DNA from: an uncultured Eubacteriales bacterium
GTDB taxonomy: Bacteria > Bacillota > Clostridia > Christensenellales > Aristaeellaceae
Direction: 5' to 3'
DNA: 26,133 nucleotides
Assembly (NCBI GenBank): GCA_944353735.1
Contig: CALVPU010000215.1
Coordinates: 1 to 26,133 of the forward strand
Shown: one piece after another, positions 6,691 through 14,629 of the stretch
How positions within the stretch are numbered: position 1 is the first letter of the stretch
How the letters are laid out: the number at the start of each line of letters is the position of its first letter
The notes under the pieces: generated by a model
Told to the model about the DNA's origin: nothing
Databases searched by the model: none
What the model saw: only the letters and a program-made list of their open reading frames with translations
Position numbers and translations under genes: made by a program

Positions 6691-7329
6691 TTATCCGATC
6701 AGCTTGCGGACCTCCTGGGCGAGCGCCTCGCCGAGGGCGCGATGCGAGGCGGCGTCCATGTGCACGCCGTCGACCGGCGAGGGTTCGGCGACCGTGGCGG
6801 CGTCGAAAAACGCCGCGCCCTGCGCCTGCGCCACGTGGCGGTAGTAGAAGGCGAACTTCTTGCTCTCCGCATAGCCGCCGCGCAGCGTGCCGTAGGGGTC
6901 GTCGGCGACCGACGGGTGCAGCTGGATCGGCGAGACCAGCAGCACCTTGAACCCGTTGGGGAACACCTCGCTGCTCTCCTTGCGCGCCTGCACGGCGCGG
7001 GCGAGGTCGATCAGGCGCTCGGCGCCCTTCGCGGCGCCAAAGGCGTCGGTGAACTTCAGGTCGTTCGTGCCCATCATCAGCACGAGCAGGTCCAGCGGCT
7101 TTTGCGCCACCAGCGCCATCGGCAGCGCCGCCGCGCCCAGCCGCCACGGGCTCCACGGGTCCTCGTAGACCGAGGTGCGCGCGTTCTGCCCGTCCTCGAG
7201 CACGCGGTAGCCCGCGCCGAGCGCCGACTGCATTACGCCCGTCCAGCGCGTGTCCAGATCGAAGCGCACGCCCGTTCCCGGCGTGTAGCCCCACGTGTTG
7301 GAATCGCCAAAGCACAGGATGTTTTTCAT
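6691..7329 (-). CDS. SGNH/GDSL-type esterase, arylesterase-like
   Basis: This 212-residue protein has no signal peptide and is probably a cytoplasmic ester hydrolase of the SGNH fold. Block I is GDSNTWGY (residues 8-15, Ser10 nucleophile), block III is GTND near residue 85, and block V is DGVHMD near 190, giving the Ser-Asp-His triad. The PGTGVRFDLDTRW stretch after block I is typical of the arylesterase / lysophospholipase L1-like subgroup. The ATG at 7329 has GGAGG eight bases upstream; the open frame extends further but without a ribosome binding site. A good promoter lies at 7376-7404. The stop codon abuts the 157-bp repeat array, so its transcript may run through the repeats to the hairpin at 5960-5998. 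Natural substrate unknown. Confidence 0.9.
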   Translation of the reverse strand: MKNILCFGDSNTWGYTPGTGVRFDLDTRWTGVMQSALGAGYRVLEDGQNARTSVYEDPWSPWRLGAAALPMALVAQKPLDLLVLMMGTNDLKFTDAFGAAKGAERLIDLARAVQARKESSEVFPNGFKVLLVSPIQLHPSVADDPYGTLRGGYAESKKFAFYYRHVAQAQGAAFFDAATVAEPSPVDGVHMDAASHRALGEALAQEVRKLIG

Positions 7330-7375
7330 AATAATGCCTCCGCCCCTTTGGGGTCTGTATTGAATCTCCAGATTG

Positions 7376-7404
7376 ATTATAGCCCATCGCGCGCGTGTGC
7401 GCAA
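7376..7404 (-). promoter_or_regulatory. Sigma-A promoter of the SGNH esterase gene
   Basis: On the minus strand, TTGCGC (7404-7399), 17 bases, perfect TATAAT (7381-7376), about 47 bases before the start codon. Confidence 0.72.
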
Positions 7405-7828
7405 GATCCTGAGGGGATTTTATTGCCGTTCCGGCGCATCGAGCGACAACAGCCAGGCGCCAGCAAAGGATAAAAAGGGAATTCTGAAGAGAGAGGCTGG
7501 AAGCGTGACCGAACCACGCACGGCAGAGGCGTTCTCCATGGATGGGATATCACGGGCCAACCGCATTGTGTTGGCGGCGCCGGAAAGCACTGTCAGTATG
7601 CGGAGAAGGGCGAATGCACGCGCCGGGCATGGCGCGAAATGTGCAGCGCGCACGGCAATGTGAGCGCAAAGCGCAGCTGCGCCGGTTCGTTGCATGGTTC
7701 TTCTTCCTCGCTGGCTGGCTCCTTGTATGGCAGCTTGTGGTCATTTTTGCGGGCACGCTTTAATGACGGGCAAGGCCGCCCCAAGAAGGGCGAAGAAGCG
7801 TTTCCCGGAGAGTGCCATGACAAGCGCG
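7405..7828. other. Intergenic region with one small membrane-like ORF
   Basis: These 424 bases lie between the SGNH esterase and the AraC-type regulator, both on the minus strand. The only candidate coding stretch is the 49-codon frame at 7614-7763 (listed separately). No repeats, strong hairpins or RNA-gene patterns were recognised. Confidence 0.4.
7614..7763 (+). pseudogene. Possible short membrane peptide or permease N-terminal remnant
   Basis: A 49-residue frame begins at an ATG with GAAGGG a few bases upstream. It has a basic N-terminus (MARNVQRARQ, RKAQLRR) followed by one strongly hydrophobic stretch (VAWFFFLAGWLLVWQLVVIF) and then a stop. A basic start plus a first membrane helix with WxLV is like the N-terminus of NitT/TauT-type ABC permeases, but nothing after the stop continues such a protein. 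It could be a gene remnant, a tiny membrane peptide, or chance. I have no family match. Confidence 0.22.
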
Positions 7829-8689
7829 CTATTCGCCCTGTGCGCCGCTTTCGTATAGGTCTTCCGAAACGTGGCGTTGTTTGCGCAGTTCGATGTCGAT
7901 GAGGCTTTTATACATGGAAGGGGTGCGAGAAGTGATCTTCTTGAACACGGTGGCGAAATAGGCGGGCGACGCGTAGCCCAGCGCAGTGGCGACTTCCGTA
8001 ATCGAATAGTCCTGCGCGATCATCCGCTTGGCGAAGGCAATTTTGCGCCAATTTATGTAGTACATCGGCGTGACGCCGCTTTGGAGCACGAAGGTTCTTT
8101 TGAAATGCGAGAGCGAGCACTTGCTCAGCGCCGCCAGGTCCTGCAGGCAGATTTCCTCGGTAATGTGATCGTTGATGTATCGGAAGGCGATGTCGATGTT
8201 CGGCGCGCGCTGCGGCGACGCGCTTTCGATGAGGTCTTCAAGTGAGAACAGAAAGCGAATCAGTTCTCCCTGACCGCGCAGCCGCAAACGGGGCTGGCTC
8301 GTGGTGCAGAAGCGCAGCGCGTCAGTCAAAATTTCCGCGAGAAGCGCGTTCCCATGATAGCGATACGCGTTCAGGGACAGCAGGTAGGCGCGAATCGACC
8401 TGGCTGTGGAAGGCGACAAACCCAGCAGCGGATGTTCCTCGCCGGAAGCGATCTTCAATTGAAAATAGGTGTGCTTGTACTGCGGATGATTTCCGGTCGA
8501 ATACCGCGCGCGGGGCGGAATGACCAGCAGATCTCCACCGCTGAAGGAGAGCTCCGTCTGATCGACGCGGTAAATTTGAATCCCCTTGGTGATCAGGCGC
8601 AATTCAATGCAGTCTTCGTTGCGCTGCCGGGGAAGCGGATTTGTTGAATGCTCGATGCACATCTGACCAAATGCCTTGACGCCTTCCAT
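7829..8689 (-). CDS. AraC-family transcriptional regulator, cupin sensor
   Basis: Probably the regulator of the divergent ABC transporter operon. The N-terminal half looks like an AraC-type cupin ligand domain (ELRLITKGIQIYRV, LLVIPPRARYSTGN). The C-terminal ~100 residues carry the double helix-turn-helix: first helix pair around ICLQDLAALSKCSLSHFKRTF, then ITEVATALGYASPAYFATVFKK, with the usual TPMYYINWRK between. I chose ATG at 8689 (286 residues); an in-frame TTG at 8734 would give 301 residues, but it has no Shine-Dalgarno sequence and lies nine bases from a palindrome. The ATG also has only a weak GGGG upstream, so the start is uncertain. Position head-to-head with the permease operon suggests local, ligand-dependent activation. 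The inducing sugar is unknown. Confidence 0.88.
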   Translation of the reverse strand: MEGVKAFGQMCIEHSTNPLPRQRNEDCIELRLITKGIQIYRVDQTELSFSGGDLLVIPPRARYSTGNHPQYKHTYFQLKIASGEEHPLLGLSPSTARSIRAYLLSLNAYRYHGNALLAEILTDALRFCTTSQPRLRLRGQGELIRFLFSLEDLIESASPQRAPNIDIAFRYINDHITEEICLQDLAALSKCSLSHFKRTFVLQSGVTPMYYINWRKIAFAKRMIAQDYSITEVATALGYASPAYFATVFKKITSRTPSMYKSLIDIELRKQRHVSEDLYESGAQGE

Positions 8690-8742
8690 CGTTTTGCCCC
8701 ATTTCTCATTGTAAATTTGCGCAGAGGATTTCAAAATAATAT

Positions 8743-8824
8743 TCCATACGAATATGGATGCCGGGAGGGGGAAACTGTGCTAGTATAACAGCAGAGAGCC
8801 CCTTAAAGCGAGGAACATTTCCTC
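8743..8824. promoter_or_regulatory. Divergent control region between araC-type gene and transporter operon
   Basis: Three elements are visible. A palindrome TCCATA-CGAA-TATGGA spans 8743-8758. A TGCTAGTATAAC stretch near 8778-8789 could be the operon's extended -10, but I see no matching -35. A perfect inverted repeat GAGGAA-CAT-TTCCTC spans 8810-8824 in the presumed leader. A weak -35 fits an activator-dependent promoter. Assignment to the AraC-type protein is inference. Confidence 0.4.
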
Positions 8825-8904
8825 ATCAATACCATCATACCTTGCGGCGGGGGAGAAGTACAACCATCCTTTTGAAAAATGCGCGCAAATAGGAGGGACA
8901 TGCC

Positions 8905-9837
8905 ATGACGATGCACTGGAAAAAGATGCGGGAACTCAGCCGATCGCGGAGCGATGGATGGCAACTGTACACGTTGATGATTCCCGCCGCGGTTCTGGTA
9001 ATCCTATTTAGCTATATTCCGCTTTACGGAGTTATCATCGCGTTTCAAGACTACAAGCTCGGCGATCCATTTCCTGCGGTGAGCGGTGTCGAATGGGTAG
9101 GGTTCAAGCACTTTCTAAGCTACATAGAGAGCAAGTTCTTTGCCCGCACGATGATCAACACCATTCGGCTAAGCCTGATGAATCTCCTCTTCGGGTTTAC
9201 GACGCCGATCATCTTCGCGCTTCTCCTGAACGAAGTCCGCAATGCGCGGTACAAGAAATTCGTTCAGACCGTGAGCTATCTCCCTTATTTTATCTCCATG
9301 GTCGTCGTCGCCGGCATGGTCCTTTCGTTTCTGGAAATCAACGGCCTGATCAACAACCTCCTTTCACTGTTTGGCGTATCGCCCCGGGAATACATCATCT
9401 ATCCGGAATGCTATCCGTGGATTTACACGTTTACGAATGTGTGGAAGAGCTTCGGATTCGCCTCCATCCTCTATTTTTCGACGATTTCGGGGATCGATCC
9501 CGCGCTGTATGAATCGGCGCGAATCGACGGCGCGAATCGCTGGCAGCAGATGCTCCACATCACGCTGCCGAGCATCCTGTACATCATCGCGGTGCAGCTG
9601 GTCATGCAGATGGGACAGATTCTGAACACCAACACGGATCTCGCGCTGCTGCTGTATCGGTCCTCGACCTATTCGACCTCGGACACGATTGGCACCTATA
9701 TCTACCGCATCGGAATTCAGGGCGGGAAATACAGCTATACAGCTGCCGTAGGACTGTTCATGTCCGTGATTGGCTTTGCGCTGACGTTCATCACAAACAG
9801 GATCAGCAACCGGCTTACGGGCTACGGACTTTGGTAA
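8905..9837 (+). CDS. ABC carbohydrate transporter permease, LplB type
   Basis: One of two inner-membrane subunits of a polysaccharide/oligosaccharide importer. At 310 residues with about six hydrophobic helices it matches LplB-like permeases; the first helix is about 20-47, with the typical SYIPLYGVIIAFQDYK segment. The EAA loop that docks the ATPase is YESARIDGANRWQQMLHITL (202-221). The ATG at 8905 follows AGGAGG by about eight bases. It is first in a plus-strand run, 12 bases ahead of the second permease. No ATPase gene is nearby, as is usual for this family, where a shared MsmK-like ATPase encoded elsewhere serves several importers. Substrate not readable. Confidence 0.94.
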   Translation: MTMHWKKMRELSRSRSDGWQLYTLMIPAAVLVILFSYIPLYGVIIAFQDYKLGDPFPAVSGVEWVGFKHFLSYIESKFFARTMINTIRLSLMNLLFGFTTPIIFALLLNEVRNARYKKFVQTVSYLPYFISMVVVAGMVLSFLEINGLINNLLSLFGVSPREYIIYPECYPWIYTFTNVWKSFGFASILYFSTISGIDPALYESARIDGANRWQQMLHITLPSILYIIAVQLVMQMGQILNTNTDLALLLYRSSTYSTSDTIGTYIYRIGIQGGKYSYTAAVGLFMSVIGFALTFITNRISNRLTGYGLW

Positions 9838-9849
9838 GGAAGGGTCGAT

Positions 9850-10755
9850 ATGAAGAAAAATCGAAACGCCATTCGCGAAGGCAGCCGGTTCGCGGACGCT
9901 GCGATCTACTTCATCGCCGCTATCGTCGCGTTTATCACGCTGTATCCGCTGTACTATGTGCTCATCCTGTCGCTCAGCGAGCCGGAAATTGCGGCGACCA
10001 TGCGGGTGTACTGGTTTCCCAAGGGGCTGTACTGGGGCGGGTATGAGAAGATCTTTGAAGATGTGCGGCTGTGGATATCTTATCGCAATACGCTGATCTA
10101 CGCCGGCGTCGAGGCGGTTGGCATGCTCTTTACCTGCTGCACGTTCGCGTATGCGCTCTCGTGGAAGAAGCTCCGCGGACGCTCGTGGATCAACGCCTTT
10201 ATCCTAATCCCGATGTACTTTTCGGGCGGAATCATCCCGCTGTTCCTGCTGATGATCAACTTTGGCCTGTACAACACTCCGTGGGCGTTGATCCTCCCGG
10301 GATGCTACTCGATCTGGTACATCATCTTGGTGCGCTCCTACTTTTCCTCGATTCCGGAAACGCTTCGGGAAGCGGCGCGAATCGACGGCGCCAACCACTA
10401 TCAGACGCTTTGGAGCATCTATCTTCCGATCTCGAAGCCGATTCTGGCGGTGATCGCGCTGTATACCATCGTCGGCGTCTGGAACAGCTGGTATCATCCC
10501 GCGCTGTTTTTGACGGACACAAACTTGCAGCCGCTGCAGCTCTATCTGCGCCGCGTGCTGGTGGAACAGACGATTTCGTTCACGGAAGACTTCGCTTCCG
10601 CGGAAATGCTGGTCGCGTATCAGGAAGAAAAGATCTCCAATAACCAGCTCAAGTACACGGTCATTATCGTATCCACGCTGCCCATGATCGTGGCGTATCC
10701 CTTCTTCCAGAGATACTTTATCAAGGGCGTTATGCTGGGCTCCTTGAAGGAATGA
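9850..10755 (+). CDS. ABC carbohydrate transporter permease, YtcP type
   Basis: The partner permease, 301 residues. It has a first helix at about 19-41, the family's characteristic LSEPEIAA periplasmic-side segment after it, and the EAA loop LREAARIDGANHYQTLWSIY (172-191) followed by LPISKPILAV. The C-terminus YFIKGVMLGSLKE is the standard ending of YtcP/LplC proteins. It should form the heterodimeric channel with the preceding LplB-type protein. The ribosome binding site is GGAAGGG before the ATG, and the gap to the upstream gene is 12 bases, implying co-transcription. The substrate-binding protein follows after 65 bases. Confident family call; substrate unknown. Confidence 0.94.
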   Translation: MKKNRNAIREGSRFADAAIYFIAAIVAFITLYPLYYVLILSLSEPEIAATMRVYWFPKGLYWGGYEKIFEDVRLWISYRNTLIYAGVEAVGMLFTCCTFAYALSWKKLRGRSWINAFILIPMYFSGGIIPLFLLMINFGLYNTPWALILPGCYSIWYIILVRSYFSSIPETLREAARIDGANHYQTLWSIYLPISKPILAVIALYTIVGVWNSWYHPALFLTDTNLQPLQLYLRRVLVEQTISFTEDFASAEMLVAYQEEKISNNQLKYTVIIVSTLPMIVAYPFFQRYFIKGVMLGSLKE

Positions 10756-10820
10756 TGCGGTTTTTATGGGACGGAGGCTTCCGAACCCGTAGAATAAATC
10801 TTGATTTGGAGGGAAACAAA

Positions 10821-12530
10821 ATGAAGAGAATCATGGCACTTTTCCTGACCGCACTGATGATTCTGGCAATGTCGCCGATCAGCACGCTCGCAGAGGACGC
10901 AGACCTGAGAACCATAAACATCCTCGCCATCTACCCCACGACCGGATTGACGCCGGAAGAGGCCCGCGAGATGCCCATGTGGGCGGACTTTGAAGCGCTG
11001 TGGGCGGAAAAGGGCATCAAGCTCGAGCTCGAATACGTCGACAGCGATCAGTACGCCACGGTGCTGCAGGCGCGCATTGCGGCAAACGATATGCCCGACG
11101 TATTCCGGGTCAACCCGCTGGGCGAGGCGACCATGATGAGCCTCATCGAATCCGGCAAAATTCTGGCCGCAGATGACGTCTTGCAGTATTCGGACGGCAC
11201 GGCTTCGTACGCCCTGAGCGAGGAGGGTTACCTGTACCCCATTCGCCAGAAGAACACGATGGAGGATGGCAAGCTCTGGTACTTCACAAACGGCTCCATG
11301 CTGCCCTCCGTTGACAGCACGGATGACAACTTCGGCTACAACGCCGTTACCAGCAATACCTATTCCATGAAGGTTCGCAAGGACTGGCTGGACGAGCTCG
11401 GCATGGAAGCGCCCACGACGCTGGACGAGTTCTTCGATATGCTGGTGGCGTTTCAGGAAAACGACATGAATGGAAACGGCGTAAAGGACGAGCGCATGGT
11501 CATCTGCACGACCACTTGCGATTTGCAGTGGGGCGGCCTGTTTGACAACGGCGTTGCCGGCTGGTTTGGTCTGGCGCCCTATGTCTTCCAGCTCAACCGC
11601 GTGACGTGGAAGGCCGAGGTTCCCTTCCTTCAGGAAGGCTTCATCCCCTATGTGGAATTCCTGAAGAAGTGCGTGGACGCGGGCGTCCTCTACCTCTCCG
11701 ACAGCGTCGGGAAAAACGATTCCAACACCACGATGCTCATGGCGCAGAACGTCGTCTCCGCGTACTTCATGCGCGCCGACGTCGATGACGCGGCCACTCC
11801 GGAAGGAGCCGTCTACCAGACGCTGGGCCCGATCGTCGGCGTAGAAGGCATCGAACCGGTCATGGACGGCAGCCGCGGCTGGAAATCGTTTGAAAGCTAT
11901 GGCTTCCGCGCGGACATGGATCCGCAGCTCGCGGCCGATTATCTGGACGTCGTTTACAGCATCGAATGGAGCGAGTTCTTCAGCTTCGGCGTCGAAGGCA
12001 AGTCCTACGAAATCCTCGACAACGGCCTCTATGATTTCTACGCGCCGACCGACAAGGAGGAGTACAAGGAGCTCGGCTATACCACTTGCTACAATCTCCT
12101 TGGCGACGGCAACGTGACGCGCACCTCTTTGGAGGCCTACTATCAGACCTTCAACGGCGAGAGCCTGATCTGGGACAGCTACGAGGATTTCGTCAATTCG
12201 GACTACTTCAACGAATTCTACACGGCGGATTTCTCCGAGACCACCATTGAGAACATCAAGACGTGGTGCAAGATGGCGGACACGCTCCAGAAGTACAACA
12301 TGAACGGTGACCTCGACATGATCGCCCCGATAGTCACCGCGGAAGAAGCGGAGATCCTGGATATGTACAACACGGATCTGTTCACCTACATGGACGAGCT
12401 CTTCGCCAATTTGCTCAGCGGCGTGTGGTCCACCGAGGATTACGACCTCTACGTCGAGGAGCTCTACAACTACGGCCTGCAGGAAGTCTTGGATGTGCAT
12501 CAGGCCCGGTACGATCGCATCGTTCGCTAA
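10821..12530 (+). CDS. Extracellular solute-binding protein of the sugar importer (LplA-like)
   Basis: This 569-residue protein captures the substrate outside the membrane and hands it to the two permeases. The mature part has the usual family start with ADFEALWAEKGIKLELEYVD and AANDMPDVF, the calcium-loop-like NDMNGNGVKDE typical of this group, and many aromatic residues likely to line a sugar site. The signal peptide (residues 1-24, ending STLA) has no cysteine, so there is no lipobox. Most Gram-positive binding proteins of this kind are lipoproteins, so this one may be released, held by an uncleaved signal, or anchored by another partner. The ATG at 10821 has GGAGG eight bases upstream; the longer open frame lacks such support. 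A 7-bp-stem hairpin follows at 12541-12572. Confidence 0.92.
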   Translation: MKRIMALFLTALMILAMSPISTLAEDADLRTINILAIYPTTGLTPEEAREMPMWADFEALWAEKGIKLELEYVDSDQYATVLQARIAANDMPDVFRVNPLGEATMMSLIESGKILAADDVLQYSDGTASYALSEEGYLYPIRQKNTMEDGKLWYFTNGSMLPSVDSTDDNFGYNAVTSNTYSMKVRKDWLDELGMEAPTTLDEFFDMLVAFQENDMNGNGVKDERMVICTTTCDLQWGGLFDNGVAGWFGLAPYVFQLNRVTWKAEVPFLQEGFIPYVEFLKKCVDAGVLYLSDSVGKNDSNTTMLMAQNVVSAYFMRADVDDAATPEGAVYQTLGPIVGVEGIEPVMDGSRGWKSFESYGFRADMDPQLAADYLDVVYSIEWSEFFSFGVEGKSYEILDNGLYDFYAPTDKEEYKELGYTTCYNLLGDGNVTRTSLEAYYQTFNGESLIWDSYEDFVNSDYFNEFYTADFSETTIENIKTWCKMADTLQKYNMNGDLDMIAPIVTAEEAEILDMYNTDLFTYMDELFANLLSGVWSTEDYDLYVEELYNYGLQEVLDVHQARYDRIVR

Positions 12531-12540
12531 ATCAATGTGC

Positions 12541-12572
12541 GCCGGGGCCAGTTTCCCATCGCTGACCCCGGC
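12541..12572 (+). promoter_or_regulatory. Intra-operon hairpin after the binding-protein gene
   Basis: A perfect 7-bp inverted repeat GCCGGGG / CCCCGGC encloses 18 bases in the 63-base gap, without a T-run. Hairpins here often protect the abundant binding-protein mRNA or partly stop read-through, which would lower expression of the two catabolic genes. Role inferred. Confidence 0.4.
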
Positions 12573-12593
12573 TTCCGCAAGAAAGGGATCAAT

Positions 12594-13376
12594 ATGAAAA
12601 AGTGCGTAACCGTATGGAACTACCCCGGCGATCGGGTGGAAAACGCCTATCGCTTTCGCGAGCTCGGCTTCGACGCCATCAGCTGGCTCGGCTCTGAATT
12701 CGCGGCCTTGACCCCGGAGGACGACGAGCGCGTCGTCGCCATGCTGAAAACCACGGGAATGCAGTTTACCGTCCATTCCCGCCTGCCGGATCCTCAAAAG
12801 CCCGAGGACTGCGAAGCGTTTCGCAGGGAAATCCGCCGGGTTGCGGCGTGGCAGCAGAAGTACGGGCTTCTCTACAGCTACACGTTTGACTTCTGGACGG
12901 ACGAGCAGACGACGCTGCCCTACCTCGGCGAAGCGCTCGCGACGCTTCGGGGGATGAACATCGTCATGGCGTGCGAGGACATTCCGCTGAGCAAGTCACA
13001 GTTCCGAGAGTTCGAGAAATACGTTCATCCCCGGGACAAGTTCGGCATCCTGATGGATATTGGGCACATGAACATCCGTCAGAGATGTATGGAGTTGATC
13101 GAGCCGGAGGACTTTGTCGCTTCCTTTGAGGCGCTTCAACTGCCGATCATCGAGGTGCATCTGCACGACAACAAGAGCTTTGCGGACGAGCACATGTACC
13201 TGGGCTATGGGACAGTGCCGCTCAAGGCGGTCGTCACGGGGCTGAAGAAGAAGCGGTTTGATGGATTCGCGACCGTTGAAATTATCCAGCGGGACTGGAG
13301 CGCGGATCAGACCTTCCAGTACGCCGTGGACAGCCGGGATATGTTTCTGCGCTGCTGGGAGGAGACGACGATCTAG
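12594..13376 (+). CDS. Sugar phosphate isomerase/epimerase-like TIM-barrel protein
   Basis: This 260-residue member of the xylose isomerase-like / AP endonuclease 2 superfamily probably isomerises or epimerises the imported sugar or its derivative. Likely metal ligands fall at the expected strand ends: Glu128 (MACEDIP), Asp155 and His158 (LMDIGHMN), His189/His191 (EVHLHDN) and Glu229 (ATVEI). The DEHMYLGYGTVPL stretch (198-210) is the usual loop before the last strands. ATG at 12594 follows GAAAGGG by about five bases; the upstream in-frame ATG lies inside the hairpin region. It is co-directional with the transporter genes and 85 bases ahead of the PHP gene. Superfamily is clear; exact reaction is not. 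An endonuclease role seems less likely given the neighbours. Confidence 0.8.
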   Translation: MKKCVTVWNYPGDRVENAYRFRELGFDAISWLGSEFAALTPEDDERVVAMLKTTGMQFTVHSRLPDPQKPEDCEAFRREIRRVAAWQQKYGLLYSYTFDFWTDEQTTLPYLGEALATLRGMNIVMACEDIPLSKSQFREFEKYVHPRDKFGILMDIGHMNIRQRCMELIEPEDFVASFEALQLPIIEVHLHDNKSFADEHMYLGYGTVPLKAVVTGLKKKRFDGFATVEIIQRDWSADQTFQYAVDSRDMFLRCWEETTI

Positions 13377-13461
13377 AACGGCGTTCGCCTTTCTGACGCG
13401 AGCCGAAAAAAGCGCCGTTTCCCCGGCGAAGGGGCGGACGCGCGACAACGGGGGACAGACG

Positions 13462-14277
13462 ATGATCATTGACCACGACTTTCACATTCACACCACGCTG
13501 AGCCTGTGTGCACACGACGACACGGCGACGGTCGAAAACTACGTCCGGCGGGCGAAGGATCTGGGACTGCGCAAGCTTGGTTTTTCCAACCACATGTGGG
13601 ACAGCAGCGCCCGCCCCGCGTCGGGCAACTTCTACGAAGTGCAGGATTACGCGCACGTCGCTCAGCTTCGCAGCGAAATTGACCGCTGCAGCGCGGAGAG
13701 CGGCGTCGACCTCTATTTCGGCTGCGAGGTGGAATACGATCCCATCCGCAGGGACATCGCGCTCACGGAGCGCACCGCGCAGGCGTTCGACTACATCCTC
13801 GTGCCAAATTCTCACACGCACATGATGATGCCCGAGGAGTACTACGAACCCAAGGCAAGGCATGCCCAGTTCATGTTCGATGCGTTTATGGATATCGTGA
13901 CGAGCCCGCTTGCGAAATACGTCACGGCGGTGGCGCACCCGTTTTCCGCCGTGTGCTGCCCGTATGACCGAAGGCTTCTCTATCCATTGATTTCAGAAAA
14001 ACAGTACCGCGAGGCGTTTGTGTGCGCGCGGGAGCACGATATCGCGATTGAGCTGAATATTTCCGGCTACACGGAATATGGGATTCGGGAAATCGTGCAG
14101 GACCCGACCATTCGCATGTTCCGCATCGCGAAGGAGTGTGGCTGCAAGTTCATTTTCGGGTCGGACGCGCATTCCGCCGCTGCGGGCGAGACGCACGATT
14201 TTTGGTGGATCGCCTACATCCTGGCAGAACTGCTTGAACTGAAGGAAGCGGACATGACCGAAATCGTCCGCCGGTGA
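13462..14277 (+). CDS. PHP-domain phosphoesterase
   Basis: A 271-residue metal-dependent phosphoesterase of the polymerase-and-histidinol-phosphatase fold. The four PHP motifs are visible: HIH (His8, His10) at the start, His44, Glu89 in GCEVEYD, the HTH of residues 118-120 with AHPF (His159), and GSDAH (Asp235, His237) near the end, forming a trinuclear metal site. The protein is monodomain and lacks any polymerase part, so it is not PolX or DnaE. The ATG at 13462 is preceded by GGGGGA. As last gene of the transporter locus, its most likely job is dephosphorylating a sugar phosphate or cleaving a phosphodiester in the imported substrate; a histidinol-phosphatase role is less likely because no his genes are near. 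A 7-bp inverted repeat (13377-13383 with 13413-13419) sits in its leader. Confidence 0.85.
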   Translation: MIIDHDFHIHTTLSLCAHDDTATVENYVRRAKDLGLRKLGFSNHMWDSSARPASGNFYEVQDYAHVAQLRSEIDRCSAESGVDLYFGCEVEYDPIRRDIALTERTAQAFDYILVPNSHTHMMMPEEYYEPKARHAQFMFDAFMDIVTSPLAKYVTAVAHPFSAVCCPYDRRLLYPLISEKQYREAFVCAREHDIAIELNISGYTEYGIREIVQDPTIRMFRIAKECGCKFIFGSDAHSAAAGETHDFWWIAYILAELLELKEADMTEIVRR

Positions 14278-14352
14278 ACAGGGCGGCGAAACAGGCACGC
14301 GATGACGCCAGAGAACAGGTCCGGACAAATTTGCCCGGAGCGTTGACCTCCG

Positions 14353-14380
14353 CCCCTGCGTTTGCGCACAAACGCAGGGG
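14353..14380 (+). terminator. Probable terminator hairpin of the transporter/PHP operon
   Basis: A perfect 12-bp stem CCCCTGCGTTTG / CAAACGCAGGGG around a CGCA loop, 75 bases after the PHP stop codon. It lacks a T-run (TCCGTCG follows), so it could also be a structured RNA or processing site. Confidence 0.55.
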
Positions 14381-14561
14381 TCCGTCGATGTCTGCCTGAC
14401 CTTCGCGGCGTGTACCCGGCGCAGAGATCAAATGCGCGGGGATGGGCGTTATGATCTGCTGGCACAGCTTCAGCTGATGCTGGGCGGCGGCATGAGGAAA
14501 GAAGCGGCGCGGTCCCTGTTCCCCGGTGATTGACTTAACCGCGCCATCGGGTGCGCAAGGG

Positions 14562-14604
14562 CAGAAGAAGTGCGCCGGTAAAAATGACCGGCGCACTTCT
14601 TCTG
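14562..14604. terminator. Bidirectional terminator hairpin between convergent genes
   Basis: A perfect 18-bp stem (14562-14579 with 14587-14604) around AAAAATG, followed on the plus strand by TTTGG. It lies 26 bases beyond the stop codon of the caspase-like gene, so it likely ends that transcript and any read-through from the PHP side. Confidence 0.75.
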
Positions 14605-14629
14605 TTTGGTGGTCGTGCCCAAACACGCT

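Larger units (their letters stand above)
14278..14629. other. Convergent intergenic region with two strong hairpins
   Basis: These 352 bases lie between the PHP gene (+) and the caspase-like gene (-). They hold the two hairpins listed separately. Between them is a 33-codon frame (ATG 14432 to stop 14531-14533, with RYDLLAQLQLMLGGG) without a clear ribosome binding site; I do not call it a gene. Confidence 0.5.

Noticed and set aside
6176..6844. Long plus-strand open frames through the 157-bp repeats
   Set aside because: They cross the CRISPR-like repeats, run antisense into the SGNH gene and repeat the same segment in changing frames.
8790..8904. Possible riboswitch in the leader of the transporter operon
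   Set aside because: Apart from one short palindrome I see no conserved aptamer pattern or terminator/antiterminator pair.
14432..14533. 33-codon frame between the PHP and caspase-like genes
   Set aside because: No ribosome binding site or family match, and it lies between two hairpins in a convergent gap.
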